A stretch of DNA of 64,000 bases, taken from Labrenzia sp. R4_2 (GTDB taxonomy: Bacteria; Pseudomonadota; Alphaproteobacteria; Rhizobiales; Stappiaceae). Location: positions 310,001 to 374,000 of the forward strand of contig NZ_JAGHRJ010000001.1 in NCBI RefSeq assembly GCF_017743865.1, in the 5' to 3' direction. The notes under the pieces are model-generated. The model was not told the origin of the DNA, ran no database searches, and saw nothing but the letters and a program-made list of their open reading frames with translations. Made by a program: the position numbers and the translations under genes. Shown piece after piece: positions 53,901 through 61,816 of the stretch. Position 1 is the first letter of the stretch. Each line of letters begins with the position of its first letter.

Positions 53901-54425
53901 ATGGCTTACAAGGACGAATATGAAGTCGGCCGCCTTTATTCCGATCCGGCCTTCAAGGAAAAGATCGCGCAGCGGTTCGAAGATCCGAAGAAGCTGAAGG
54001 TCTATCTGGCCCCGCCGATGCTGGCGCACCGGAAGGACCCGAAAACCGGACGCCCGGAGAAGATGGCATTCGGACCGTGGATCTTTACCGCGTTCAAACT
54101 CCTTGCCGGGTTCAAAGGCATGCGCGGCAAATGGTACGACCCATTTGGACGGACCGCGGAGCGCCGTGCAGAACGCGCCCTGATTGCTCAGTACGAAAAG
54201 GACATCGCGGAGATCATCACCCGTTTGCCGAATGGCAATTACGGTCTCCTCGTGGAGCTGGCACGGGTTCCGGATCTGGTCCGCGGGTTCGGCCCGGTCA
54301 AGGAAGCGAACCTGGAAAAGGCCGCTGACAAGCGCCGGGTGGTCCTTGAACAGCTGAATACCCGCAAAGACGGCGGCAATGATGGCGATCATCAAAGCGG
54401 CGACTTCCTCCAAGCCGCCGAATAA
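50904..54425 (+). CDS. Fused indolepyruvate:ferredoxin oxidoreductase
   Basis: A 1173-residue single-chain enzyme that oxidatively decarboxylates aryl pyruvates to aryl acetyl-CoA with TPP and iron-sulfur clusters. Domains: an N-terminal pyrimidine-binding region (GFISGYRGSPLAGYDTELE) and a TPP-diphosphate region at about 420-580 with CSGCPHSTST and GDGTYFHSGILAIRQAL. Ferredoxin-like Cys motifs follow at about 641-700 (CEGCGDCSVQSNC; CNKDFSCIKGFCPSF). A gamma-type domain starts at about 730 (GIGGMGVTT, TGLAQKGGPVTSH), and a DUF6537-like C-terminus completes it. ATG at 50904 has an AGGAGGAG site and suits the family; the extension to 50580 overlaps the Lrp gene. A strong terminator follows. 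Confidence 0.95.
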   Translation: MDVLVSDISLEDKYTATDGRVYLTGIQALVRLALDRARLDRQAGLKTGGFISGYRGSPLAGYDTELERAHRHLKGLEVVFKPGVNEELGATAVWGSQKLRGEGGVGRPTEYDGVFGIWYGKAPGVDRAGDALRQGNASGTDRNGGVLALAGDDHLAKSSILPAQSEFFFEHAEMPVLNPADIQDVLDYGLHGLEMSRFSSLWTALICVADTMDASATINVSPNRLRMVRPLEGDPRKDYHQNRDLLLGNRLETERLVRELRIPAAQAYVRTNGLDRVTFGARQNPKLGIISSGKAYRDLLQALDLMGVTEDKAKALGLGIYKVAMTWPMEPLGLRDFARGAEKLLVVEHKRAFMEPQIKEISYHWPDMSRPEIWGKRRPDGSPFLSDVLEISVAELIEGLMKWLPADAVTEEMQAVAARMTKQAMWAQGHAERASRVPYFCSGCPHSTSTKTPEGSRSMPGIGCHAMTEMAGRTTEGQIQMGGEGVLWVGQQPFSGDSHVFANVGDGTYFHSGILAIRQALAANVPITYKILYNDAVAMTGGQKHDGQLSVPQITRQLEAEGVERIAVVSENPDAYGSWTPIAAGTKVYHRDELMDVQKDLQTFNGVSVIVYDQTCAAEKRRRRKRGLFPDPDQRLFINDRVCEGCGDCSVQSNCLSVEPLATPFGEKRVINQSSCNKDFSCIKGFCPSFVEIDGAALKKPKKADVDIDALVEQLQEPVLPALDRTQNALVAGIGGMGVTTISAVLAMAAHIDGKQASTLDMTGLAQKGGPVTSHVRFASIDRAIEGPRVPAASLDLLIASDMVVATNAEQLALAHRGQTVTVANTKVAPTAEFVLKQTLSFDEKKMDAALKAASGTYLAMDAAGIAEKLLGDAIFANMLLVGMAYQSGALPVSGDAIETALQLNGAAVAGNIKAFRAGRVLAADAELLLKALPASEKPRTFTLDEKIAFNADELVRYQDEAYAARYRDLVEKVKAADEAHGPGQMRLSRTVADLLYKVMAYKDEYEVGRLYSDPAFKEKIAQRFEDPKKLKVYLAPPMLAHRKDPKTGRPEKMAFGPWIFTAFKLLAGFKGMRGKWYDPFGRTAERRAERALIAQYEKDIAEIITRLPNGNYGLLVELARVPDLVRGFGPVKEANLEKAADKRRVVLEQLNTRKDGGNDGDHQSGDFLQAAE

Positions 54426-54453
54426 CGCACGGTCTGCTTATTGAAAACTCATG

Positions 54454-54479
54454 CCGGCGCAGCTTCTGCGCCGGTTTTT
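54454..54479 (+). terminator. Rho-independent terminator after the indolepyruvate oxidoreductase gene
   Basis: A perfect 9-bp stem CCGGCGCAG/CTGCGCCGG with a 3-base loop is followed by TTTTT, 28 bases after the stop codon. Confidence 0.93.
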
Positions 54480-55156
54480 CGTTTGAGGACATGGCAGCGC
54501 ACAGCGCTAGGCCGCGTGGACGAATTGGCGATGCATTTCGCCGGGATTTGCATCGTTCAAGATCAAGGAAATCCGGTGAAGGTGATGCTTGCGCATCATC
54601 TAGACGGATTTGCGCTGGAATTGAGCAATGCAAACACGGCCCAAAGGGTGAGACAAGTGCCGGCGATCTGGCACCGGCTATCCCTTGACCGTATTTCGAT
54701 ACGCTCTGCAGGACCGTCGCCGCCATATCTTGGCACTTGGCTCACGAAATACGCCTCCAATTCGTCTACACGGCCTAGGCTGACGCAAGAAAAAAACGGC
54801 ATATCTATCCAAGCTACGGAAGCGGCTTGGGCACGCGAATTTCATTATATGCATCGCCGCTTTCGGACCTGCCCACCAGGGCAACGCGGATTAATACTCC
54901 GGTTAAAGAATTGAGGCATTCGGCGTGAAAACGAGGCTTGGACAAGACAAAAATACGCCCAGCTAACAAAAATTAATACTCGATTTTTTGGTCTTCAAAA
55001 AGCGCCGAAACGGGATGCCAGATCCGATAAACTCATAAAAAACAATAGAATGTAGAGTAACTGGCAAATCTAGTTAGAATTCTTCGTAAAATTTATAAAA
55101 ACACGATTACATTCTCCAAATACCTGTTTCTGTCTTCTTTAAATCTCCAATTCATT
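54480..55156. other. Gene-poor region with an inverted repeat and an AT-rich tail
   Basis: About 680 bases. The first 300 contain an inverted-repeat element (54507-54778). The remainder (about 54915-55150) is strikingly AT-rich and holds no supported reading frame; it presumably includes the DUF2336 promoter. An open frame at 54441-54914 starts ahead of the terminator hairpin and reads through it, and is judged spurious. Confidence 0.5.
54507..54778. repeat. 272-bp element with 34-bp imperfect terminal inverted repeats
   Basis: The left arm 54507-54540 begins CTAGGCCGCGTGGACGAATT. The reverse complement of the right arm 54745-54778 begins CTAGGCCGTGTAGACGAATT. The two arms match at 28 of 34 positions, and both end in ATTTCG. 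The interior of about 200 bp has no transposase. It may be a MITE-like element, a decayed insertion sequence or two inverted fragments of the same sequence. Confidence 0.55.
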
Positions 55157-55198
55157 TTGTGGCCAGAGCCGAAGACCGGCGTAAGATTCAATCTGGTA

Positions 55199-56290
55199 AT
55201 GAAAATGAGTGAAGCGTTGAAAACAGAACTGGTGAACTTCTCGGAGCTGACCGGGGAAGCAGCAAGCGCCCGCCGGGCAGAACTGGCCCGCCATGTGGCA
55301 ACGCTCTTTGCGTTGACATCCGACAGATGCTCTGACGAACAGGTCGATATTTACGACTCCGTGCTGCTACGCTTGGTGGATATGGTGGAATCTGAAGTCC
55401 GCCGTTTTGTCGCCGAGCAGATGAGCACCTTACGCCGCGGTCCGGAAGAGACCATCCGGCGCCTTGCAAGTGATGTGATCGAGGTGTCCGAACCGATCCT
55501 CGTGCGCTCAACCGTCCTGCGCGATGCTGATCTGGTGTCCATTGCAGAAGAGCAAGGCAACGATCACCGCTACGCAATTGCACAACGTGAAGTGCTCTCC
55601 GCGGACGTCAGCGAGATCCTTGTCCGGCGCGGTGATCTGAAGGTCAAACGGAAGATTGCCAGCAACGAAGGCGCAAGCCTGTCAGGGTCTGCCATCGAGA
55701 TCCTCATCTCCGATTCCGCTGCCGACGCAACGCTTCAGCTCAGCTTGAGTGACCGTCCGGATCTCGCTGAAGCGCAGATTGCCAGCCTGATTTCCATTGC
55801 GAGCGACGAAGTCCGCAAGAAATTGCAGACATCCGGCCGTTCCGGTGAAACCGCGCAATTGAATGAGGCTGCCGATATTGCCGCGCGGCGCATGTCCAAT
55901 CAGTACTGGTTGGGCCGGTACGATTTTGAAACAGCCCGCAGCCGCATTCTGCTCCTGGCGAAAAAGGGCATGGTGAATGAAGCCGCTTTGCGCCGGTTTG
56001 CGTCCGAAGACAGGTTCGCCGAAGCCGTCGCCACCTTCGCGTGGTTGGTTCGGTGCGGCGTTGAGGAAGCCAGCCACTGGATGGTGCGTCCGGACCCGGA
56101 GCCGTTTGTCATTCTCGCAAAAGCCTCCGGCTTTTCGTCGATCACCGTCGGGGCATTGTTGAGCATCGGCCCATGGCGTCATCGCCTGACGCCTGAGACC
56201 CGCAGCAACGCGATGAACCTTTATGAGCGCATGACTGTTGCAGAAGCCAAGCGCAAGATCGCCCATTGGAGCTACAACGTTCTGAAGTGA
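55199..56290 (+). CDS. DUF2336 domain-containing protein
   Basis: A 363-residue cytoplasmic alpha-helical protein of DUF2336, an alphaproteobacterial family. It contains the pattern RRAELARHVATLFALTSDRCSDEQVDIYDSVLLRLVDMVESEVRRFVAEQMS, and HEAT-like helices with EPILVRSTVLRDADLVSIA. Starts at 55199 and 55205 (or an extension to 55157) cannot be separated by binding-site quality. The function is unknown; some relatives are linked to cell-cycle or motility control. It is followed by a terminator. Confidence 0.9.
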   Translation: MKMSEALKTELVNFSELTGEAASARRAELARHVATLFALTSDRCSDEQVDIYDSVLLRLVDMVESEVRRFVAEQMSTLRRGPEETIRRLASDVIEVSEPILVRSTVLRDADLVSIAEEQGNDHRYAIAQREVLSADVSEILVRRGDLKVKRKIASNEGASLSGSAIEILISDSAADATLQLSLSDRPDLAEAQIASLISIASDEVRKKLQTSGRSGETAQLNEAADIAARRMSNQYWLGRYDFETARSRILLLAKKGMVNEAALRRFASEDRFAEAVATFAWLVRCGVEEASHWMVRPDPEPFVILAKASGFSSITVGALLSIGPWRHRLTPETRSNAMNLYERMTVAEAKRKIAHWSYNVLK

Positions 56291-56320
56291 TCTGACCAAG
56301 CAGAATGCGCAAGACATCAA

Positions 56321-56346
56321 GCCCGGCCACTGTGCCGGGCTTTTTT
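56321..56346 (+). terminator. Rho-independent terminator after the DUF2336 gene
   Basis: A perfect GCCCGGC/GCCGGGC 7-bp stem with a six-base loop is followed by TTTTTT, 30 bases after the stop codon and 22 bases before the next gene. Confidence 0.93.
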
Positions 56347-56367
56347 CGTCCGTAACTAACGTGCGAG

Positions 56368-58842
56368 ATGCCTTTTTTCCTCAGCGGAACCGTGCTTTAC
56401 AGGGCGAAACAGATTCTGCAAAGAGCGGGGCCAAGGGGTATGCGCAGATCCGTCCATCAACTACTGCAACATGAGCTGCTTCCGGCAATGCGCGCTTTTT
56501 TTGGCCGCGTTCCGGTCCTCGCAATTGCCGTCCTGAGCATGCTGTTTGTGAGTTTAGGCGCCGGTCCGGATTATGCCCACGCCCAAGGCCCCGCGAGCTT
56601 ATTGTCGGCGGTTAGTGGCGGTTCAAAGGAAAAGGCTGCGGAGACAACCGCAAAACACACAGAACCTGCCTCTGAGGGAGGCGGTGTCAGCGCCGAAGAG
56701 GGCGGCGGCGCGATGATGGAGTCTATGGACGAGTTTGCAGATGAAGCCGTCCGTGCCCGCGACACTTTAAAAACAATCGTTCAGAAGATCCCGAATATTC
56801 GCGCTGCGATGGTCGATACGCTTCGCTCGCAAGGCGAAGACCAAGGACTGGGCTGGATATCATCCGCGCTGATCGATGTCGTGATCGCGGTTCTCTTCGG
56901 TCTTGCGGCCTCGACGTTGCTGGCGCGTTGGGGGCGGCGACAGTTCGCGGGAATGTACAAGCCCGACGTCTACACTCGTTCCGACAAGATCATCTATCTG
57001 TATTTGCGGGCGATTTTGATGATCGCCGGGGTGGTCCTCTATTTTGCCGTGGCGACGGTTGTTTATCTCCTGATTGGCACTGGTCTGGAAGCAGCCAATG
57101 AAACCGCCCTCGTCGCCTTCAGTATGAGCGCCGCCTTCATGGCACTGCGGATCATATGGATGAACCTGCTGGCTCCGGATGCGGAAAGCCATCGGTTGGT
57201 CGCCCTGAGCAACAGGGAAGCGAAGGGGCTCTACCGGTTCTTGCTGGTCGGCAGTGGCATATCAATAGGTGCGATCGCGTTCTGCCTCTGGATGGAGCGT
57301 CTTGGTCTGCCGCAGGACATTCACAAATTGGCGCTCATTGCAGCGTCTGGTTTGTCGATGGTTATCCTGTGCGTCATTGCCGTGGCGTATCGAGCGGTGA
57401 TAGCGCGCTTGATCCGCGGAGGTGCAGGTGACCAAGCCCCGATGTGGCGCCGGGTGCTCGCCGCCGTTTGGCATCTCATCGCCGTTATCTACTTCGTGAT
57501 TGCCTGGGGAATTTCTGCTCTTCGGATCCTTTTGGACTTGCCGTCCGCAACAGGACTTGTGGGGGCTCCGATCCAGGTTTTGCTGGTGGCAGCCGTAGCC
57601 TATGGGCTGCTTATCCTTCTGATCGACCGTGTGTTGTTGCCGCGTCTTGATACCGCCAAAGCCGAAGCGAAGATTGCGGAAGACATTCAGCGGGCGGAAG
57701 AGAGCGAGGGCGCTGAGCAGGACCCGGAAAGCACGCTGGCCCAAGCGCATGCTGAAGCTGCTGACCGCGAAGCCGATCGGTCCCCGTTCCGCGCACTGCT
57801 GGATCGCGGCGCTGCGATCCTCGTGGTCTTCGGCGGACTGGACCTGTTAACGTCTCTTTGGGGTGTCGGCATGGCCGGGGAAGGGTCGATCATTGGATCC
57901 TTCATTGAGGTCCTGCTGGTCATGTTCCTTGGATACATGGCGTATGAGGCGGTCAAGATCCTGATCGACCGTCAGATCGCCAAGGAATCTCCAGCGGAAA
58001 AAGACGAAGAGGCTGAAATTGGCGGGGCCGGTGAAAGCCGGATTTCGACCCTGCTGCCCATCTTCCGGAACTTCTTGCTGATCACCATCGTGGTGATTGC
58101 GGCAATGGTTGTTCTGGCTGAGCTGGGTGTCAATATTGCGCCGCTCTTCGCCGGTGCCGGTGTTGTCGGTCTGGCGGTCGGTTTTGGCGCACAGACCCTC
58201 ATTCGGGATATCTTTTCCGGTGCGTTCTACCTGATCGATGATGCTTTCCGGAAAGGCGAATACATCGATATTGGCAGCGCCAAGGGGACTGTCGAGAAAA
58301 TCTCGATCCGCTCGATGCAGCTGCGCCACCATCGCGGTGCGCTTACCACCATTCCGTTTGGCGAAATCCAGCAGGTGGAAAACTTCTCGCGCGACTGGGC
58401 CATCATGAAGCTCGCCTTCCGGGTCACCTATGACACGGATGTCGAAAAGATGCGCAAGATCATCAAGAAGTTCGGCCAACGGCTTCTTGAGGATGAATAC
58501 TACGGACCGATGTTCCTTGCGCCGCTGAAATCCCAGGGCATCATGTCTATGGAAGACTCCGCCATGATCGCCCGCGTGAAGTTCACCGCAAAACCCGGCA
58601 AGCAGTTCGAATTGCGGAAGGTGATCTACGCAGGTCTGCGCGATCTCTTCGAGGAAAACGGCATCAGGTTTGCCCATCGTCAGGTTACGGTCCGCGTTGC
58701 CGGAGCCGGAGATGATGAGGACGACGGCGCCAACGGCAAAATCTCACCGGAAGCGGCCAAGGCTGCTGCAGGTGCTGCGGCCATGTCGGGAATGCTGGAC
58801 GAAGAAGCCAATGGAGACAGCGGTCAGGATGACCCGATCTGA
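56368..58842 (+). CDS. MscS-family mechanosensitive ion channel (large, YbiO/MscK-like)
   Basis: An 824-residue inner-membrane protein. A hydrophobic signal-like segment lies at about 50-72, a low-complexity periplasmic region at 75-130, and about eight further helices follow from 170 to 590. The pore helix TM3 is AGAGVVGLAVGFGAQTLIRDIFSG at about 594-617, followed by the conserved DDAFRKGEYIDIG and the beta domain RSMQLRHHRGALTTIPFGEIQQVENFSRDW. It releases solutes under hypo-osmotic stress. ATGs at 56368 and 56440 are both plausible starts. The C-terminal tail is acidic and alanine-rich. Confidence 0.93.
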   Translation: MPFFLSGTVLYRAKQILQRAGPRGMRRSVHQLLQHELLPAMRAFFGRVPVLAIAVLSMLFVSLGAGPDYAHAQGPASLLSAVSGGSKEKAAETTAKHTEPASEGGGVSAEEGGGAMMESMDEFADEAVRARDTLKTIVQKIPNIRAAMVDTLRSQGEDQGLGWISSALIDVVIAVLFGLAASTLLARWGRRQFAGMYKPDVYTRSDKIIYLYLRAILMIAGVVLYFAVATVVYLLIGTGLEAANETALVAFSMSAAFMALRIIWMNLLAPDAESHRLVALSNREAKGLYRFLLVGSGISIGAIAFCLWMERLGLPQDIHKLALIAASGLSMVILCVIAVAYRAVIARLIRGGAGDQAPMWRRVLAAVWHLIAVIYFVIAWGISALRILLDLPSATGLVGAPIQVLLVAAVAYGLLILLIDRVLLPRLDTAKAEAKIAEDIQRAEESEGAEQDPESTLAQAHAEAADREADRSPFRALLDRGAAILVVFGGLDLLTSLWGVGMAGEGSIIGSFIEVLLVMFLGYMAYEAVKILIDRQIAKESPAEKDEEAEIGGAGESRISTLLPIFRNFLLITIVVIAAMVVLAELGVNIAPLFAGAGVVGLAVGFGAQTLIRDIFSGAFYLIDDAFRKGEYIDIGSAKGTVEKISIRSMQLRHHRGALTTIPFGEIQQVENFSRDWAIMKLAFRVTYDTDVEKMRKIIKKFGQRLLEDEYYGPMFLAPLKSQGIMSMEDSAMIARVKFTAKPGKQFELRKVIYAGLRDLFEENGIRFAHRQVTVRVAGAGDDEDDGANGKISPEAAKAAAGAAAMSGMLDEEANGDSGQDDPI

Positions 58843-58867
58843 CGGTGGATTAGCACTTACAGAAAAA

Positions 58868-58893
58868 GGCTCTGCGGAGACATCCGCAGAGCC
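58868..58893. terminator. Bidirectional terminator between the mscS-like and PQQ-ADH genes
   Basis: A perfect 11-bp stem GGCTCTGCGGA/TCCGCAGAGCC with a GACA loop. It is followed by TTCTTC on the plus strand and by TTTTTC on the minus strand, and lies between the two convergent genes. Confidence 0.9.
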
Positions 58894-58936
58894 TTCTTCA
58901 TTTGGTGTAAGGCCTCTCTGCCGTTGCGCCGAAACC

Positions 58937-61048
58937 CTACTGCGCCTTGGTTGCCGCCGCAGCCCTTAAAGAGTCGGCTGTGCCTTGGATAAACGCCAGC
59001 ACGTTTTGAACGTCGGCATCGGTCAAATGCGCATCAAAGCGCGGCATGCCGTTGTGCAGTCCGGCACCTTGCAGGACCCAGGCATCTGCATTGGTCAGGA
59101 CTTCCGGTTCCGAGTAGCCAAGGTTCGGAACGGCACCGCCATTGTTGACCCCCGGCACACCGTGACAAAAGAGACAGTTGGAGACATAGGTCGCCAGCCC
59201 TGCCGTGACCTGTTCAGGGTCATAAGGAACGCCGGAGACGAGTTCTGTGCGGGTCGACAGTTCCGCTGTTGGAATTTCTTCGGCGGCGCCAATCCGGAAG
59301 GTGAAAACCCGGCCCGGCCCGACCTTTTCGGTCGCCCGCTGCATGAGGCCATAAACCCCGCCCCAGCCGGCTGCAATCGTGACGTATTGGTCGCCCTCGT
59401 GTTCCCACGTCATGGGGGCGGCAATGACGCCGGATGTCATGGGAACCTGCCAGAGGGTCTCCCCATTCGTGGCATTGTAGGCAATGAACCGGCCATCAGC
59501 GGTTCCCTGAAACACCAGATTTCCGGCCGTGGTTAGGGTGCCACCATTCCAGGGCGAGACATATTCCGCGCGCCAGGCCTCCCGCTGGTTCACCGGATCC
59601 CAAGCCAGAAGGTGTCCGAAGGGCGTTGCTTGCGGCGCAACAACGTTGAACAGATACCCAAGGTTCCAGCCTACTCCTGACATGGTCGACATGGGCTTAT
59701 GCGAATTGAGTTCCCAACTTGGGTCGGTCGACTGCACCAGCGGCACACCTTGGGCCGGAATATACACAAGCCCGGTATCCGGATTAAAGCTCATGGGATG
59801 CCAGTTATGCGCACCGTAAGCGGATGGAACCGGTTCGAACGGCTTGTCTTTTGAGCGGGCATCCGGGTTTTCGATAGGCCTGCCATCGGCGTCATAGGCC
59901 TTGGCCCAAGTCGTCTCAACGAATGGTTCTGCGGAAATGAATTCGCCGTTGGTGCGGTCAATCACATAGAAGAAGCCGTTCTTCGGGGCCTGCATCAGCA
60001 CTTGGCGCATGTCGCCGTCGATCTCGAGGTCGGCAAGAATGATGTGCTGCGTAGATGTGTAGTCCCAAGTATCCCCCGGTGTGTTCTGGTAGTGCCAGAG
60101 ATAGTCACCGGTATCCGGATTGAGCGCGACGATGGAGGCGAGAAACAGGTTGTCGCCCCCAGCCGGTGAACGCAGATGCTGGTTCCACGGCGATCCGTTG
60201 CCCGTCCCGATGTAAAGAAGGTTCAGCTCCGGATCATAGGCCATGGCGTCCCAGACCGTGCCGCCGCCGCCTGCTTCCCAGTATTTGGCGGATGGATCCC
60301 AGGTTTCCGCCGCCATTTTCATGGCGTCATTTTCATAAGGCTTGGCCGGGTTGCCAGGCACCGTATACCAGCGCCAGACGGTGTCCCCGGTCTCAGTATC
60401 ATAAGCTGAGATGTAGCCGCGCACTCCGAACTCGGCGCCGCCATTGCCGATGATGACCTTACCATTGATGACCCGTGGCGCCCCGGTCACGGTGTAGGAC
60501 ATGTCCCGGTTTTCAATGGTGTCAATCTTCCAGAGAAGCTCGCCGGTGGCAGCATCCAGGGCATGCAGATAACCGTCATAGGATCCAACGAAGACCTTGC
60601 CTTCATAGATGGCAACGCCCCGGTTGACGACGTCGCAGCAACCCTTGGCGGCATATTCGCCGGGCACCTCTGGATCATACACCCAGAGCTTTTCTCCCGT
60701 GATGGCGTCCAGCGCATGAACAACGGACCAGGATGCGGTGACATACATGACACCATCAGCCACGATCGGTGTCGCCTGAACACCACGGCGGGATTCCAGA
60801 TTGTAGGACCAGGCCAACCCAAGCTCGCCGACATTGTCGGCCGTTATTGTGTCGAGTTGAGAGTATCGTGTTTCGGCGTAATTCAGGCCGTAGTTGAGCC
60901 AATTTTGGTCTGACGAGTCGTTTTCGATGATCGTAGCCGTGTTGATGCCGCCGGTGGCGGCGCGTATGGCGTCTGCCGAAATTGGCTCAGCCGCCGCCAG
61001 ATGGGGGGTGACAAGAAGTGCCAGTGCCCCGCCGATAAAGCGTTTCAT
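58937..61048 (-). CDS. PQQ-dependent quinohemoprotein alcohol dehydrogenase (type II)
   Basis: A 703-residue periplasmic enzyme with a signal peptide (1-20). The eight-bladed propeller domain (about 35-600) shows tryptophan-docking repeats such as ALDAATGELLWK and ALNPDTGDYLW, and the vicinal disulfide GCCDVVNRG that covers PQQ. The catalytic Asp lies in GGDNLFLAS. The position two residues after this Asp is Leu, not Asp, which suggests a Ca2+ rather than lanthanide enzyme. A C-terminal cytochrome c domain (about 615-700) has CLFCHG and a distal Met in GMPRFD. No PQQ synthesis or cytochrome partner genes are nearby. Confidence 0.94.
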   Translation of the reverse strand: MKRFIGGALALLVTPHLAAAEPISADAIRAATGGINTATIIENDSSDQNWLNYGLNYAETRYSQLDTITADNVGELGLAWSYNLESRRGVQATPIVADGVMYVTASWSVVHALDAITGEKLWVYDPEVPGEYAAKGCCDVVNRGVAIYEGKVFVGSYDGYLHALDAATGELLWKIDTIENRDMSYTVTGAPRVINGKVIIGNGGAEFGVRGYISAYDTETGDTVWRWYTVPGNPAKPYENDAMKMAAETWDPSAKYWEAGGGGTVWDAMAYDPELNLLYIGTGNGSPWNQHLRSPAGGDNLFLASIVALNPDTGDYLWHYQNTPGDTWDYTSTQHIILADLEIDGDMRQVLMQAPKNGFFYVIDRTNGEFISAEPFVETTWAKAYDADGRPIENPDARSKDKPFEPVPSAYGAHNWHPMSFNPDTGLVYIPAQGVPLVQSTDPSWELNSHKPMSTMSGVGWNLGYLFNVVAPQATPFGHLLAWDPVNQREAWRAEYVSPWNGGTLTTAGNLVFQGTADGRFIAYNATNGETLWQVPMTSGVIAAPMTWEHEGDQYVTIAAGWGGVYGLMQRATEKVGPGRVFTFRIGAAEEIPTAELSTRTELVSGVPYDPEQVTAGLATYVSNCLFCHGVPGVNNGGAVPNLGYSEPEVLTNADAWVLQGAGLHNGMPRFDAHLTDADVQNVLAFIQGTADSLRAAAATKAQ

Positions 61049-61324
61049 GAATTGTTTCCTCCCTCACGAATTTATTGTTTGCCCCGCACAGTGAACCGTC
61101 CAGCGGTCCAACCTCAGGCTCTCCTCCAGGTGGTTGAACTCAGTGACGGGCAAGCGGGATAGAACCGTGCCTCCCAGTTTTGATGTTAGTGAATAATACT
61201 AATGCGAATTAAGTTGGACGCAACTGAATGCGCGCTTCTCGTGCTAAAGTACCAGAAACACGCATCGCGCGTGAGGGCGGGTGTAACGAGCGATCAAAAG
61301 GATTTGCTGACGTATTCGGCAGGC

Positions 61325-61693
61325 TTAACTGCTTGATTGGTTTCGGCGTAAACCAAGGCGCTTTGCAGGCATTTCAAATTGCACAATCTCAGCATTCGGC
61401 CGTGTATCATCTACACGTGTGAGCTCGGCCTTTAGAAACTTGCGTGAACGCAGCTGTGTGCGGGTGATGCCAAGATCAGCCAAAACACTATCGGGTTCCT
61501 CCCGGAGCAAGTGTTGTCTCTCCGAGGCCAATTGCAGGAAGTGCTTTATTTTTGTGGTTTTGTCGTGCAACCACTTTGCCAAACGGTATTTGTGAGAAAA
61601 TCTCTTAAGGTGGTGGTTTTGACTGGGGAAGGAAATAACCCGCGCCGTTTGCGGCGTCGAGACGGGTTTGAAAATGAGCTTTTGTGTCTTCAC
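61325..61693 (-). CDS. DUF1127-like small protein
   Basis: A 122-residue basic protein. The middle segment LLREEPDSVLADLGITRTQLRS resembles the DUF1127 core (L.dL.d..L.DIG..r..) found in short alphaproteobacterial regulatory proteins. An N-terminal extension of about 45 residues is unusual for the family. GTG start at 61693 without a clear binding site. DUF1127 proteins take part in RNA turnover and in phosphate and carbon adaptation in Agrobacterium and Rhodobacter; the assignment here is tentative. Confidence 0.55.
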   Translation of the reverse strand: MKTQKLIFKPVSTPQTARVISFPSQNHHLKRFSHKYRLAKWLHDKTTKIKHFLQLASERQHLLREEPDSVLADLGITRTQLRSRKFLKAELTRVDDTRPNAEIVQFEMPAKRLGLRRNQSSS

Positions 61694-61816
61694 GGTATTT
61701 GTCCGGAATAAGAGCGGAATGATTTCACTATCACGAAAAAATATCGCCTGGTCGAAGGAGAAGTTGTCAGTCTATTGTGAGAAAAAAGAACATATTTCGC
61801 GAGGTGAGAGACTGAG

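Noticed and set aside
54441..54914. 157-codon frame after the indolepyruvate oxidoreductase gene
   Set aside because: It begins ahead of the terminator hairpin and reads through both it and the inverted-repeat element. No domain or binding site is visible.
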